Origin: Lachnospiraceae bacterium oral taxon 096
GTDB taxonomy: Bacteria > Bacillota > Clostridia > Lachnospirales > Lachnospiraceae
Direction: 5' to 3'
Length of the DNA stretch: 64,000 nt
NCBI GenBank assembly: GCA_018141845.1
Contig: CP073340.1
Span: 1,513,001 to 1,577,000 of the forward strand
The position numbers and the translations under genes were made by a program. The notes below the pieces were generated by a model, which saw only the letters and a program-made list of their open reading frames with translations, did not search any database and had not been told where the DNA came from. Shown in pieces: positions 53,076 through 62,481 of this stretch (positions are counted from its first letter, which is position 1; each line of letters begins with the position of its first letter).

Positions 53076-53895
53076 TCGATTGGTACTCACTGTGTTGAGT
53101 GCGATATGTGTTGTCTTGATTGGAGTGACATCCATCAAGAATACTTGGCTTGCACCATTGCGTGCAGGAGTGGGTTTTATCCTTACGCCGATTCAAGTTG
53201 GTGTCAATACAGCAGGAAAGTCGCTGTACAATAGTATTGAGCAACATGAAAAATTAAAGTCAGCACTGGAAGACAACAGCAAACTACAGGAAAAGATTGA
53301 GGAATTGAGGAGCGAAAACACAAGACTTGAGGAGGCAACCTATGAGCTTTCTCGACTTCGAGAGCTCTATAAGCTCAACACAGAGTATGAGAAATACAAT
53401 TTTGTCGGGGCAAGAATTATTGCCAAGGACTCTTCGGGCTGGTTTCGTGTATTTCGAATTGACAAAGGCTCAGCTGATGGCATTAAAGTGGATATGAATG
53501 TGATGGCCAGTGGCGGATTGGTTGGCATTGTGACCGATGTTGGTTCAAATTATGCGACCGTGCGCTCAATTATTGATGATTTGAGCCGTGTCAGTGCGAT
53601 GGCCGTGCAATCTGGAGACAATTGCATTGTGGCAGGAGATTTAAAGCTCTATCAGGAGGGAAAGTTGAAACTTTCCGATATTCGTGCCAATGCAGATATC
53701 AAAGATGGAGATAAGATTGTCACCTCCAATATTAGTACAAAGTATGTTCCAGGGCTCTTAGTGGGCTATGCTACCGATATCACAGAGGACCAGAGCCGAT
53801 TGACAAAGAGTGGATATATCGTTCCTGCTGCTTCCTTTGACACTATGCAGGAAGTGTTGATTATTACCGATGTAAAGAAAACACAGGATGAATAG
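53059..53895 (+). CDS. mreC: Rod-shape determining protein MreC
   Basis: A 278-residue bitopic membrane protein that organises the elongation machinery. One transmembrane helix at about residues 8-25 is followed by a coiled coil (about 58-100) and a beta-barrel region with V-D-M-N-V-M-A-S-G-G-L-V-G and I-V-T-S-N-I-S-T-K-Y-V-P-G-L-L-V-G. ATG 53059 follows AGAGGAA inside radC; an open frame further upstream lies within radC and is rejected. No mreB lies directly upstream. Confidence 0.95.
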   Translation: MDPKNNRLVLTVLSAICVVLIGVTSIKNTWLAPLRAGVGFILTPIQVGVNTAGKSLYNSIEQHEKLKSALEDNSKLQEKIEELRSENTRLEEATYELSRLRELYKLNTEYEKYNFVGARIIAKDSSGWFRVFRIDKGSADGIKVDMNVMASGGLVGIVTDVGSNYATVRSIIDDLSRVSAMAVQSGDNCIVAGDLKLYQEGKLKLSDIRANADIKDGDKIVTSNISTKYVPGLLVGYATDITEDQSRLTKSGYIVPAASFDTMQEVLIITDVKKTQDE

Positions 53896-53907
53896 TTGGG
53901 GGAGAGA

Positions 53908-54426
53908 ATGAGACGCAGAATTGCCAATATTGTATTGATGATTATATTTTTTGCCATACAAAGTTGTATCTTCCCATTTATTCCATTTTTGGCTGGCTCA
54001 CCAAATTTTATGGTGATTTTAGTCTTTACCTATGGCTTTATCTATGGAGAGCGGGAGGGCATTTTTTATGGCGTCTTTGCAGGAATATTGATGGATTTAT
54101 TCTATAGCAATGCCTTTGGGATTTTTACCCTCATCTTTATTTGGATGGGATTTATCAATGGAAAGTTTTCTAGGTATTTCTACGAGGACTATATTATATT
54201 GCCAGTGTCACTATGTGCAATCAATGAAGTTGTCTACAATTTTGTTATCTATGTCGTGCGCTTTTATATTCGAGGAAAGACAGATATCTTTTTTTATGTC
54301 AGAACCATTGTCCTTCCAGAGATGATTGCAACAATGCTTTGCACATTGCTGCTGTATCGCCTCTTATTAGAATACAATAGGCGATGGAAAGCAATTGATG
54401 ATAAGCGAGGTAAGGAAAGTGCTTAG
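53908..54426 (+). CDS. mreD: Rod-shape determining protein MreD
   Basis: A 172-residue integral membrane protein with about five hydrophobic helices. It starts M-R-R-R-I-A-N-I-V-L-M and includes G-E-R-E-G-I-F-Y-G-V-F-A-G-I-L-M-D-L-F-Y-S. ATG 53908 follows GGGGGAGAG. It overlaps the PBP gene by eight bases and lies between mreC and PBP2, as expected. Confidence 0.93.
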   Translation: MRRRIANIVLMIIFFAIQSCIFPFIPFLAGSPNFMVILVFTYGFIYGEREGIFYGVFAGILMDLFYSNAFGIFTLIFIWMGFINGKFSRYFYEDYIILPVSLCAINEVVYNFVIYVVRFYIRGKTDIFFYVRTIVLPEMIATMLCTLLLYRLLLEYNRRWKAIDDKRGKESA

Positions 54427-57271
54427 AGAGTTAAGAGAGAGGATTTTTTCCTCAAGAATATTAGTGGTCGGTGCGGTATATGTCGCTATGCTGGTCATTT
54501 TGATATCGAGGTTATTTCGGCTTCAGCTTGTTGATGGAGAAAAGTACCTCAATGACTATGTGATGTTGACGGAAAAGACAGTGACAGAGCCGGCGACAAG
54601 GGGAAATATTTATGATCGAAATGGTAAACTTTTGGCTTACAATGAATTGGCCTATGCGGTGACTGTGCAGGACAATGGAGAATATAAAAAGGCGACCGAT
54701 AGAAATTATATGCTCTACCAATTGGTCAAAATTCTTGAGGCACACAAAGAGCCTGTGCTTGGAGAATTACAAATTGGGCTTGACCAAGATGGGAATTATT
54801 ATTTTACCACGCCTTCAGAGCCAGCACGCCTTCGATTTTTGCGAGACTTTTACGGGAAAAAGAGTGTGGATGATTTAAATGATTCTTCGGGAAAGACACC
54901 GACAGATGTGACGGCTGCGGACTTAATTGATAAAAAGAGTAAGGAATATAAGCTCGATGAGCTTGGCAATCCTGAGGGAGAAAAGATTGAGTTGACGGCA
55001 AAGGAACGGCTTGACATGATCAATATCAAGTATACCATGAACTTTACCTCGTTTAAAAAGTATGAGGCAACGAAGGTGGCTTCTGGGATTTCGGATGAGA
55101 CAAGGGCCGATATCTTAGAGAATGCCTCTCAGCTTTTGGGTGTAAATATTGAGGAGGAGACGCTGCGTCACTACAATGACGCAAAGTATATTGCCTCTGT
55201 GATCGGTTACACAGGAAAGATTCAGCCAGAGCAGTTAGATGAACTAAAGGCAACCATTCCCGACATTGATGAAAATGATATGGTTGGACGAAGTGGCATT
55301 GAGGCGTATATGGAATCAAAGCTACATGGAAAGAAGGGAGAAAAGACCATCTATGTCGATAAGGTTGGTCATATTATGAAGGAAACAAATTCCACACCTT
55401 CTCAGCCAGGTAATGATGTGTATTTGACTATTGACAGAGATTTACAAGTGGGCATTTATCATCAATTGGAACAGCAACTGGCTGGTATTTTGACGAAAAA
55501 GCTTTCCGCCCTTGACAGTCCAAATGGAGAGGGCGTAGATTCTACAGACCGAATGATTCCGATAAAAGATGCCTACTTCCAATTGATTAATAATAATGTC
55601 TTGTCTGTGGATAAATTCCATGCACAAGATGCCACCGAAAATGAAAAGGGAATCTATGCAAAGTATGTTGGCTACAAAGACAGTGCCATTGCTCAAATTC
55701 GTGCAGAGCTTGAGACCAGTCAGGCCAGACCACTAAAGGAGCTGTCGGAGGATCAAAAGGCCTATATGTACTATTTGTACAATAAGCTTTCCAGTGACCA
55801 AAATGGCATTATTAAAAAGAGTCTCATCGACACCAATGCCGACTACTATGTGCGATGGAAAAATGATGACATCAGTATGCGAGAGTTTTTGTATGATGGC
55901 ATTGCGAGCAGCTGGATTGACACCACAAAATTAAATATTGATAGTAAGTATTCGGATGCCGATGACATCTATACTGCATTGGTCAATTTTGCACTTGATG
56001 GTCTTTCAGATGACAATGGATTTGAAAAGACCACCTATAAGTATTTGATTAAGAATAATATTGTCAGCGGAAGGGAGCTCTGTCTGGCCCTCTATGATCA
56101 GGGAATTTTAGCCAGAGATGACAATATGATCAATCAGCTCAATGCAGGATATGATCCCTATGCTTTTATGATTGATAAGATTTCGAGATTGGAGATTACA
56201 CCAGCACAACTGGCACTTGATCCATGTACAGCTGGTGCGGTGGTGACAAATGTCAACACAGGAGAGGTTTTAGCCATTGTCTCTTACCCAGGATATGATA
56301 GCAATCGCCTCTCCAATGTGATGGATGTCGACTACTATAATCAACTTTTAAATGACCAATCTCTTCCACTCTATAACAATGCCACTCAGGCAAGAAAGGC
56401 ACCAGGTTCGACCTTTAAGCCAATTTCTGCTGTGGCCAGTTTGGAAGAAGGGGTGATCAACAGCACCGATATTATTCGCTGTACAGGAATTTATGATGCC
56501 ATCAAGCCAAGCATCAAGTGTTGGATTTATCCAAGTGCCCATGGTGCAGAAAATATTGAGACAGGAATCCAAAACTCCTGTAACTATTTCTTTGCTGAAC
56601 TTGGACATCGCCTTTCTACTAATGCCAATGGAGAGTATTCGACATTGACCGGTATGGAAAAGATTCGAAAGTATGCGACTATGTTTGGACTTGACCATAA
56701 GTCAGGCGTGGAAATTACAGAGAATGATCCGATGATTTCTGACCAAAGTCCGGAGCAATCGGCAATGGGACAGGGTACCCATTCTTTTGCCAATGTCCAG
56801 CTTGCACGCTATGTGACGGCAATGGCAAATCGAGGCACTGTCTTTGAACTGAGTGTCATTGACAAGGTGACAGATAGTCAGGGAAATCTAGTGGAAGATT
56901 ATACACCAAAGATTAGCTCTCACATCAATATTCAAGAGAGCACATGGAATACGGTGCAAAATGGTATGCGCCGAGTAATTCAATATGGTTCGGCCAATAA
57001 GCTATTTAGGGAATTAAAAGTGAATGTCGCAGGAAAGACAGGTACAGCTCAGGAGTCTAAGACGAGAGGTAACCATGCATTCTTTATTTCCTTTGCACCA
57101 TTTGAGGCACCACAGGTTGCAGTGACGGTCAATATTCCTTTTGGTTATTCATCTTCCAATGCAGCCAGTGTCGCAAAGGAAATCTATAAACTCTACTTTG
57201 GACAGGTGACTTTAGATGATGTATTGAAGTCGACTGCACAAAAGTCGACCGATGTTCGCATTGGAGACTAA
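54419..57271 (+). CDS. mrdA: Penicillin-binding protein 2 (elongation transpeptidase), long form
   Basis: A 950-residue class B PBP that crosslinks peptidoglycan during elongation with RodA. One transmembrane helix near residues 14-36 is followed by the dimerisation domain (T-R-G-N-I-Y-D-R-N-G). The transpeptidase has Ser664 in G-S-T-F-K, Ser720 in S-C-N, and Lys873 in K-T-G-T-A. It is some 250-300 residues longer than typical PBP2 owing to a charged stretch at about residues 360-590 between the two domains. I chose GTG 54419 because GAGGTAAGGA precedes it; ATG 54398 is an alternative. Confidence 0.93.
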   Translation: MLRELRERIFSSRILVVGAVYVAMLVILISRLFRLQLVDGEKYLNDYVMLTEKTVTEPATRGNIYDRNGKLLAYNELAYAVTVQDNGEYKKATDRNYMLYQLVKILEAHKEPVLGELQIGLDQDGNYYFTTPSEPARLRFLRDFYGKKSVDDLNDSSGKTPTDVTAADLIDKKSKEYKLDELGNPEGEKIELTAKERLDMINIKYTMNFTSFKKYEATKVASGISDETRADILENASQLLGVNIEEETLRHYNDAKYIASVIGYTGKIQPEQLDELKATIPDIDENDMVGRSGIEAYMESKLHGKKGEKTIYVDKVGHIMKETNSTPSQPGNDVYLTIDRDLQVGIYHQLEQQLAGILTKKLSALDSPNGEGVDSTDRMIPIKDAYFQLINNNVLSVDKFHAQDATENEKGIYAKYVGYKDSAIAQIRAELETSQARPLKELSEDQKAYMYYLYNKLSSDQNGIIKKSLIDTNADYYVRWKNDDISMREFLYDGIASSWIDTTKLNIDSKYSDADDIYTALVNFALDGLSDDNGFEKTTYKYLIKNNIVSGRELCLALYDQGILARDDNMINQLNAGYDPYAFMIDKISRLEITPAQLALDPCTAGAVVTNVNTGEVLAIVSYPGYDSNRLSNVMDVDYYNQLLNDQSLPLYNNATQARKAPGSTFKPISAVASLEEGVINSTDIIRCTGIYDAIKPSIKCWIYPSAHGAENIETGIQNSCNYFFAELGHRLSTNANGEYSTLTGMEKIRKYATMFGLDHKSGVEITENDPMISDQSPEQSAMGQGTHSFANVQLARYVTAMANRGTVFELSVIDKVTDSQGNLVEDYTPKISSHINIQESTWNTVQNGMRRVIQYGSANKLFRELKVNVAGKTGTAQESKTRGNHAFFISFAPFEAPQVAVTVNIPFGYSSSNAASVAKEIYKLYFGQVTLDDVLKSTAQKSTDVRIGD

Positions 57272-57276
57272 AGTAT

Positions 57277-57305
57277 TTGACGAAAGTTGTGAGATAATAT
57301 AGAAT
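57277..57305 (+). promoter_or_regulatory. Possible internal promoter for rodA
   Basis: TTGACG at 57277-57282, a 17-base spacer and TAGAAT at 57300-57305, in the gap between the PBP gene and rodA. It could give extra rodA-mgsA-dacA transcription. Confidence 0.5.
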
Positions 57306-57317
57306 TGAGGTAGAGAG

Positions 57318-58427
57318 ATGTTTGACAATTACAAACTAAGGAATTATGATTTTCGCCTATTATTTTATGTCTTGGCACTCAATACCATTGGTATCCTGAT
57401 TATTTCAAGTGCAACCAATGGAAATATGAGCTATGTGAGCAAACAATTGCTTGGTATGATGCTGGGCATTGGGGCGATGGTGATTTTATCTGTGATTCCC
57501 TATCGAAGGGTGATGGAAAAGGCCATCCCCATCTATGGATTTTGTCTGATTTTGTTGGCGGCGGTATTGGTCGTCGGACACAGTGCAAAGGGAGCGTCGA
57601 GATGGTTAAAGTTACCGGGGATGAATTTACAGCCATCGGAGCTAGCAAAGATTGGAATGATCATCTTTCTTGCTTGGCTACTCGATAAGTATCAAGATAA
57701 TATTGATGATTTTCTATTTTTAGTTATGTTTGCTGTATTGGCAGGTTCAGGTCTTTTATTGGTCGTGCTTGAGCCTGACCTTTCCACAACCATTGTGTTT
57801 GTGGTGATGGTATTGAGTATGCTCTTTGTGGCGGGCATTAGTTATAAGTGGGTGATTGGAGCTATTGCGGTTGTTGTTCCCCTTGGAGCAGCGTTTATCT
57901 TCCTGATCTCTAAAAATGTAGTGCCATTTCTTCGGGGGTATCAGGCCAATCGAATTTTGGCTTGGATTAACCCAGGAAAGTATGCCGATGCGAGTCAACA
58001 GCAAAAAAACTCCATTATGGCGATTGGATCGGGGCTACTTGCAGGAAAGGGATTGAATAACAATACATTGACCTCTGTAAAAAATGGAAATTTTATTGCA
58101 GAGGATCAAACAGACTTTATCTTTGCCGTCATCGGAGAGGAGCTTGGATTTATTGGCTGCGTCGTGGTGATTGGTCTGTTTGCACTCATTGTATTTGAGT
58201 GTTTTCACTTGGCAGGGAAGGCAAGGGATTTACAGGGAAAGTTAGTCTGTGTAGGCTATGGCATGATGTTGGGATTTCAAAGTTTTGCCAATATTTCCGT
58301 GGCAACGGGAATTTTTCCAAACACAGGATTGACTTTGCCGTTTATCAGCTATGGTCTGAGTTCTTTGATCTGTATGTATCTGGGGCTTGGCATAGTACTA
58401 AATATCGGCTTGAGCCGAAGGCAATAA
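57318..58427 (+). CDS. rodA: Peptidoglycan glycosyltransferase RodA
   Basis: A 369-residue SEDS-family membrane protein with about ten helices that polymerises lipid II in the elongation complex. Family residues include G-A-S-R-W-L, Q-P-S-E-L-A-K, E-P-D-L-S-T-T, A-E-D-Q-T-D-F-I-F-A-V-I-G-E-E-L-G and P-F-I-S-Y-G. It follows its cognate PBP2. AGGTAGAGAG precedes the start. Confidence 0.94.
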   Translation: MFDNYKLRNYDFRLLFYVLALNTIGILIISSATNGNMSYVSKQLLGMMLGIGAMVILSVIPYRRVMEKAIPIYGFCLILLAAVLVVGHSAKGASRWLKLPGMNLQPSELAKIGMIIFLAWLLDKYQDNIDDFLFLVMFAVLAGSGLLLVVLEPDLSTTIVFVVMVLSMLFVAGISYKWVIGAIAVVVPLGAAFIFLISKNVVPFLRGYQANRILAWINPGKYADASQQQKNSIMAIGSGLLAGKGLNNNTLTSVKNGNFIAEDQTDFIFAVIGEELGFIGCVVVIGLFALIVFECFHLAGKARDLQGKLVCVGYGMMLGFQSFANISVATGIFPNTGLTLPFISYGLSSLICMYLGLGIVLNIGLSRRQ

Positions 58428-58451
58428 GCAATAAGAGGAAAGGAGATTCAG

Positions 58452-58850
58452 ATGAATATTGGGCTGGTTGCACATAATGCAAAAAAGAAATTGATGCAAA
58501 ATTTTTGCATTGCATACAGGGGCACGCTGTCAAAGCACAACCTGTTTGCAACAGGAACGACAGGAAGATTGGTAGAAGAGGTGACAAATTTGACCATACA
58601 TAAGTACCTCGCTGGTCATTTGGGCGGCCAGCAGCAGTTGGGTGCACAAATTGAAAACAATGATATGGATTTAGTCATTTTTTTGAGAGACCCACTGTCG
58701 AGCAATCCGCATGAGCCAGATGTCAATACGGTCATCAGACTTTGTGACAAATGCAATATTCCATTGGCCACCAATTTGGCAACTGCAGAGCTAATGATTA
58801 AAGCAATGGACAACGGAGACTTTGAGTTTAGAGAAATCTACAGAAGATAA
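58452..58850 (+). CDS. mgsA: Methylglyoxal synthase
   Basis: A 132-residue enzyme that converts dihydroxyacetone phosphate to methylglyoxal and phosphate. N-I-G-L-V-A-H-N-A-K-K-K, G-T-T-G-R-L, G-G-Q-Q-Q-L-G and the active-site D-P-L-S-S-N-P-H-E-P-D-V are all present. The location after rodA is a usual Clostridia arrangement. AAAGGAG precedes the start. It uses the same triose phosphate as GpsA at 26.9 kb. Confidence 0.95.
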   Translation: MNIGLVAHNAKKKLMQNFCIAYRGTLSKHNLFATGTTGRLVEEVTNLTIHKYLAGHLGGQQQLGAQIENNDMDLVIFLRDPLSSNPHEPDVNTVIRLCDKCNIPLATNLATAELMIKAMDNGDFEFREIYRR

Positions 58851-58854
58851 GGCG

Positions 58855-59847
58855 ATGAAGAAGAAACAGAAAAATAGAAGAGGAATACAAAGACCACTAC
58901 TGGGCCTTTTTGGTCTAGTAGTGGTCGCTTTACTGATTTTTTTTGGAAGAAATTTTGTACATCAAAATACAGTTTCAGAATACGATTTTGCACAGAAATT
59001 TAAGGATTTTTATGTCAACGATTCGGCCTATGTACAGCCATTTGCCAGTGACCTTGCGGTCATTAAGGAGACACAAGAAGATGGGCAATTTGCTCCAAAA
59101 TCAGCCGTACTTTCCCCACAAGATGGGGGCGATGTCATTTTTGCAAAGGATGCCAGAGCACATATGAATCCTGCGAGCACGACAAAAATTATGACTGCGA
59201 TTTTGGCATTAAAGTATGGAAACCTATCAGATAGTGTCACGGTGGGCAATGAGGTGGTAATTACAGAGCCTGGGGCGAGTCTAGCAAAGATTAAGCCAGG
59301 TGATACATTGACGATGGAGCAATTAGTCTATGGCTTGATGCTCCCTTCGGGAAATGATGCCGCCAATGCCATTGCAATTCATATGGCCGGTAGCATCGAT
59401 GCCTTTGTGGAGATGATGAATAAGGAAGCAAAAGAAATCGGGGCTGTGGACACGCACTTTGTCAATGCCAATGGACTGACCAATCCTGACCACTACACCA
59501 GTGCCTATGATTTGTATTTGATGTTTCACGAGGGACTAAAAATTCCAAAGTTTAAAAAGATTACAGGAACAAAGACCTATGTTGCCAACTACAAACAGGC
59601 CAATGGAAGTAGTAAATCGGTGACCTGGGCCAATGGAAATCAATTTATTAGCAACGAATCTCCACAGCCCAATGGCATCACTGTCTTTGCAGGAAAGACA
59701 GGCACAACTTTGGCTGCTGGCAACTGCCTTGTAGCGGCAGCAAAGAGTGACAATGGAAAAGAATATGTTGCAGTTGTGCTCAATGCAAAGACAAAACCGA
59801 TATTGTATGACAATATGGCAAGATTATTTGAAAAAGCTATACAGTAG
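58855..59847 (+). CDS. D-alanyl-D-alanine carboxypeptidase (low-molecular-weight PBP)
   Basis: A 330-residue serine peptidase that trims the terminal D-Ala of muropeptides. An N-terminal transmembrane anchor (about residues 14-31) is followed by the three active-site boxes: Ser108-T-T-Lys111, Ser165-G-N167 and K-T-G near residue 285. It lacks the amphipathic C-terminal helix of DacA, so it is membrane-held at the N-terminus. It starts five bases after mgsA, with only a weak AAGG upstream; it is probably translated by coupling. Confidence 0.9.
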   Translation: MKKKQKNRRGIQRPLLGLFGLVVVALLIFFGRNFVHQNTVSEYDFAQKFKDFYVNDSAYVQPFASDLAVIKETQEDGQFAPKSAVLSPQDGGDVIFAKDARAHMNPASTTKIMTAILALKYGNLSDSVTVGNEVVITEPGASLAKIKPGDTLTMEQLVYGLMLPSGNDAANAIAIHMAGSIDAFVEMMNKEAKEIGAVDTHFVNANGLTNPDHYTSAYDLYLMFHEGLKIPKFKKITGTKTYVANYKQANGSSKSVTWANGNQFISNESPQPNGITVFAGKTGTTLAAGNCLVAAAKSDNGKEYVAVVLNAKTKPILYDNMARLFEKAIQ

Positions 59848-59849
59848 TG

Positions 59850-59878
59850 TTGCGATTTTTTTCTCCCTATCGTATAAT
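59850..59878 (+). promoter_or_regulatory. Promoter of the P-loop NTPase gene
   Basis: TTGCGA at 59850-59855, a 17-base spacer and TATAAT at 59873-59878, starting two bases after the carboxypeptidase stop. Confidence 0.7.
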
Positions 59879-59912
59879 AGGACTAGGAATTTTAGTAGAA
59901 GGGAGATCAAAT

Positions 59913-60332
59913 ATGGTTGAGATTATTGCAGGAAAAAGAGGCAAGGGAAAGACCAAGCAGCTCTTAGAAAGAGCCAATCAAGCGATTAAGACAGCGAGAG
60001 GAAATGTGGTGTATTTGGATAAATCGTCCAAGCACATGTACGAACTTGGCAACAAGATTCGCTTGATTAATGTTGCAGAGTTTCCAATCGACTCTGCGGA
60101 CGGATTTGTTGGATTTTTGTCAGGAATTATCTCACAAGATCATGACTTGGAGACCGTATTTCTTGACAGTTTCTTAAAGCTTGCTGGTCTAGAAGGTCAA
60201 GATATCACCGCAGTGATTGATCAATTAGAAAAGTTTGGTGAGAAATACAACATTACATTTGTACTCAGTGTTTCTATGGATGTTGAGGATCTTCCAGAGA
60301 ATGCAAAGAATGATGTCGTCGTTGCATTATAG
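59913..60332 (+). CDS. Small P-loop NTPase of unknown function
   Basis: A 139-residue protein with a clear Walker A at the N-terminus (G-K-R-G-K-G-K-T, residues 7-14) and a likely Walker B, T-V-F-L-D, near residue 90. Similar Clostridia proteins are often labelled as twitching-motility-like, without evidence. It is too short for a full PilT, and no pilus genes are near. ATG 59913 has AAGGGAG upstream. It lies 72 bases before the HlyD-like gene and near the sepF group. Confidence 0.7.
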   Translation: MVEIIAGKRGKGKTKQLLERANQAIKTARGNVVYLDKSSKHMYELGNKIRLINVAEFPIDSADGFVGFLSGIISQDHDLETVFLDSFLKLAGLEGQDITAVIDQLEKFGEKYNITFVLSVSMDVEDLPENAKNDVVVAL

Positions 60333-60349
60333 CCAAGAAATGGTACAAT
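60322..60349 (+). promoter_or_regulatory. Possible promoter of the HlyD-like gene
   Basis: TTGCAT at 60322-60327, a 16-base spacer and TACAAT at 60344-60349, overlapping the end of the NTPase gene. Transcription would begin near 60356, inside the hairpin at 60352-60381, so its status is uncertain. Confidence 0.4.
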
Positions 60350-60351
60350 AG

Positions 60352-60390
60352 ATGCCGGGCAGTGGATGAGCTGTCCGGTATTCTTGTTTA
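60352..60390 (+). terminator. Terminator or leader hairpin before the HlyD-like gene
   Basis: An 11-bp stem (two G-T pairs) joins 60352-60362 to 60371-60381, followed by a T-rich stretch. It could terminate the NTPase transcript or attenuate the downstream operon. Confidence 0.6.
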
Positions 60391-60404
60391 TTAGGGGAAG
60401 AAAA

Positions 60405-61790
60405 TTGAAAAGAAGAAGAAAAAAAAGAAAGCTGACCATTAAAAATTTTGCTCTCGTTGCGATTTTTTTATACTTTTTAGTGACGACCATCATCTATATT
60501 CGCAGGGACAAGCCAAAAATTTATGAAGTCAAATCTGGAAATTTAGTGAAGGATCAGAGTTTTTCTGGCATTATCTTGAGGGACGAAAGTGTGGTCAATG
60601 CTGAAAATGGGGGTTTTGTCAATTATTATGTGCAGGATGGAAAGCGGGTGCGAGTGGGAACAAAGGTCTGCTCTGTAGATACCAATGGCGAGATGGCAAA
60701 GTACATTGCAGACAATAAAAAGCCACAGGAAGGACTGAGCGAAGATGTCTATCGCACAATCAAACGACAATTGGAGTCCTTTACCCTTCGCTATGCCGAC
60801 AATAACTTTAGTGAAGTCTACAACACCAAGTACCTGTTGAATTTGCGTCTTTCCGAGGCATTGGACTACAATCAGATTCCAGACCTTGAAAATATTATTA
60901 AAGTCCACAATATTCAGTACAAGGACATTCCATCCGATACGCCAGGAGTAGTCTCCTTGACCATGGACAGTATGATTGGAAAAAAGGTCGATGATATTGT
61001 GGCAGACGACTTTGTCCAGGCAAATAATCGAAGCATACAACGCATCAGTGGCAATGAGGTCAAGAGTGGAGAGCCACTCTATAAATTGGTGAAATCTGAC
61101 CCATGGAGTATTGTATTTCCGTTGACAGAGGCCCAGACAAAGGCCTATCAAAATGTGCAATCCGTCGATGTCTATATTAAGTCACAGGGAATTGAAGAAG
61201 TTGTGCCTCTTCGCTTGATGACGGGAAGCGATGGAAAGTCCTATGGCGTGTTAAGTTTTAGCGACTACATGGTGGAGATGATTGATGAACGCTATGTCGA
61301 TTTTGAAATTAAAGGAAGTGATCAGGCGGGATTAAAAGTGCCAAAGAGTGCGATTGTTGAACAGGAGTACTATGTGATTGGCAGTGATTATCTGACAAGA
61401 CCAGAAAATGAAACCAATCGAGGAGTACAAAAACAAATCGCCACACAGGGAGATGCCCAGTGGCAATTTATTCCCCTCGACCGAACAATGTTAGTAAAGG
61501 ACGAGGAAGGAAATAGCTTTTATTATTTTCATTTGCCAAGTGATGGCAGTCTCTCCGAGGGAGATACCATCAAGCAGGACAATGGGCAGACCATGCAAAT
61601 TTCAGAGAAAAAGACATTAAAGGGCGTGTACCGAATCAATAAAGGATATGTCGAGTTTATCCGAGTCAACATTCAATCGGAAGATGATGCCTACGAAATT
61701 GTGACTCCGAAAGAAGGTGGACTTGAAGAGTATGATCACATCTTGTTGGATGCGTCAAAGTATAAGGAGGGAGAGATTATTCATGATTAA
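60405..61790 (+). CDS. HlyD-like single-span membrane protein at the sepF locus
   Basis: A 461-residue protein. A very basic N-terminus (residues 1-10) and one transmembrane helix (about 14-32) are followed by a long extracellular part. A lipoyl-type half-hairpin (G-F-V-N-Y-Y-V-Q-D-G-K-R-V-R-V-G) spans about residues 68-83, the start of an HlyD-type adaptor fold. No ABC or RND exporter is adjacent. The start is TTG 60405 with AGGGGAAG upstream. The end overlaps ylmE by eight bases, so it belongs to the ylmE-sepF-ylmH unit. Confidence 0.7.
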   Translation: MKRRRKKRKLTIKNFALVAIFLYFLVTTIIYIRRDKPKIYEVKSGNLVKDQSFSGIILRDESVVNAENGGFVNYYVQDGKRVRVGTKVCSVDTNGEMAKYIADNKKPQEGLSEDVYRTIKRQLESFTLRYADNNFSEVYNTKYLLNLRLSEALDYNQIPDLENIIKVHNIQYKDIPSDTPGVVSLTMDSMIGKKVDDIVADDFVQANNRSIQRISGNEVKSGEPLYKLVKSDPWSIVFPLTEAQTKAYQNVQSVDVYIKSQGIEEVVPLRLMTGSDGKSYGVLSFSDYMVEMIDERYVDFEIKGSDQAGLKVPKSAIVEQEYYVIGSDYLTRPENETNRGVQKQIATQGDAQWQFIPLDRTMLVKDEEGNSFYYFHLPSDGSLSEGDTIKQDNGQTMQISEKKTLKGVYRINKGYVEFIRVNIQSEDDAYEIVTPKEGGLEEYDHILLDASKYKEGEIIHD

Positions 61791-62463
61791 GGAAAACTTA
61801 AGAGAAGTGGAAAGAGAAATTGAATTGGCTTGCAAAAAGGCAGGAAGAGACCAAAGCGAGGTGACCTTGGTGGCGGTGAGTAAGACAAAGCCAGTGGAGA
61901 TGCTAAAAGAGGCCTATGAGGCGGGCATCAGAGACTTTGGAGAAAATCGAGTGCAGGAATTAGTCAGCAAGTACGAGGCTTTGCCAAAGGACATTCGCTG
62001 GCATATGATTGGTCATCTTCAAACCAATAAAGTAAAGGCTGTAATTGGAAAGGCGTATCTGATTCACTCGATTGACAGCATAAAGCTTTTAGAGGCCATT
62101 GAGCATGAGGCAAAGAAATTAGACATCGTGGTGAGAGGACTGTTGGAGGTCAATGTGGCGAGAGAAGAGTCAAAATTTGGCTTTTTGCCAGAGGAATTAC
62201 TCTCTGATGCTGAGAACTTTACAAAGTATCCTCATGTCAAGATTTGTGGATTGATGACGGTGGCACCCAATGTCGAAGATGGACAAGAGAATCGAGCAGT
62301 TTTTTCAAAGTTAAAAGAATTGTCAGTTGACATAGAAAATAAAACCAACCATAATATAACCATGGAATATCTGTCAATGGGAATGTCAGGAGATTATCCT
62401 GTGGCCATCGAAGAGGGGGCAACCTTTGTTCGAGTGGGCACAAAGATTTTTGGAGGAAGATAG
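61783..62463 (+). CDS. ylmE: PLP homeostasis protein YggS/YlmE
   Basis: A 226-residue PLP-binding protein of the PLPBP family. The PLP lysine lies in V-A-V-S-K-T-K-P near residue 36. F-G-E-N-R-V-Q-E, W-H-M-I-G-H-L-Q-T-N-K and S-M-G-M-S-G-D are family signatures. It binds PLP without known catalysis and buffers cofactor pools. ATG 61783 follows AAGGAGGGAG. It sits before sepF, as in most Firmicutes. Confidence 0.94.
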   Translation: MIKENLREVEREIELACKKAGRDQSEVTLVAVSKTKPVEMLKEAYEAGIRDFGENRVQELVSKYEALPKDIRWHMIGHLQTNKVKAVIGKAYLIHSIDSIKLLEAIEHEAKKLDIVVRGLLEVNVAREESKFGFLPEELLSDAENFTKYPHVKICGLMTVAPNVEDGQENRAVFSKLKELSVDIENKTNHNITMEYLSMGMSGDYPVAIEEGATFVRVGTKIFGGR

Positions 62464-62481
62464 AGAAATGGAGGAATTATC

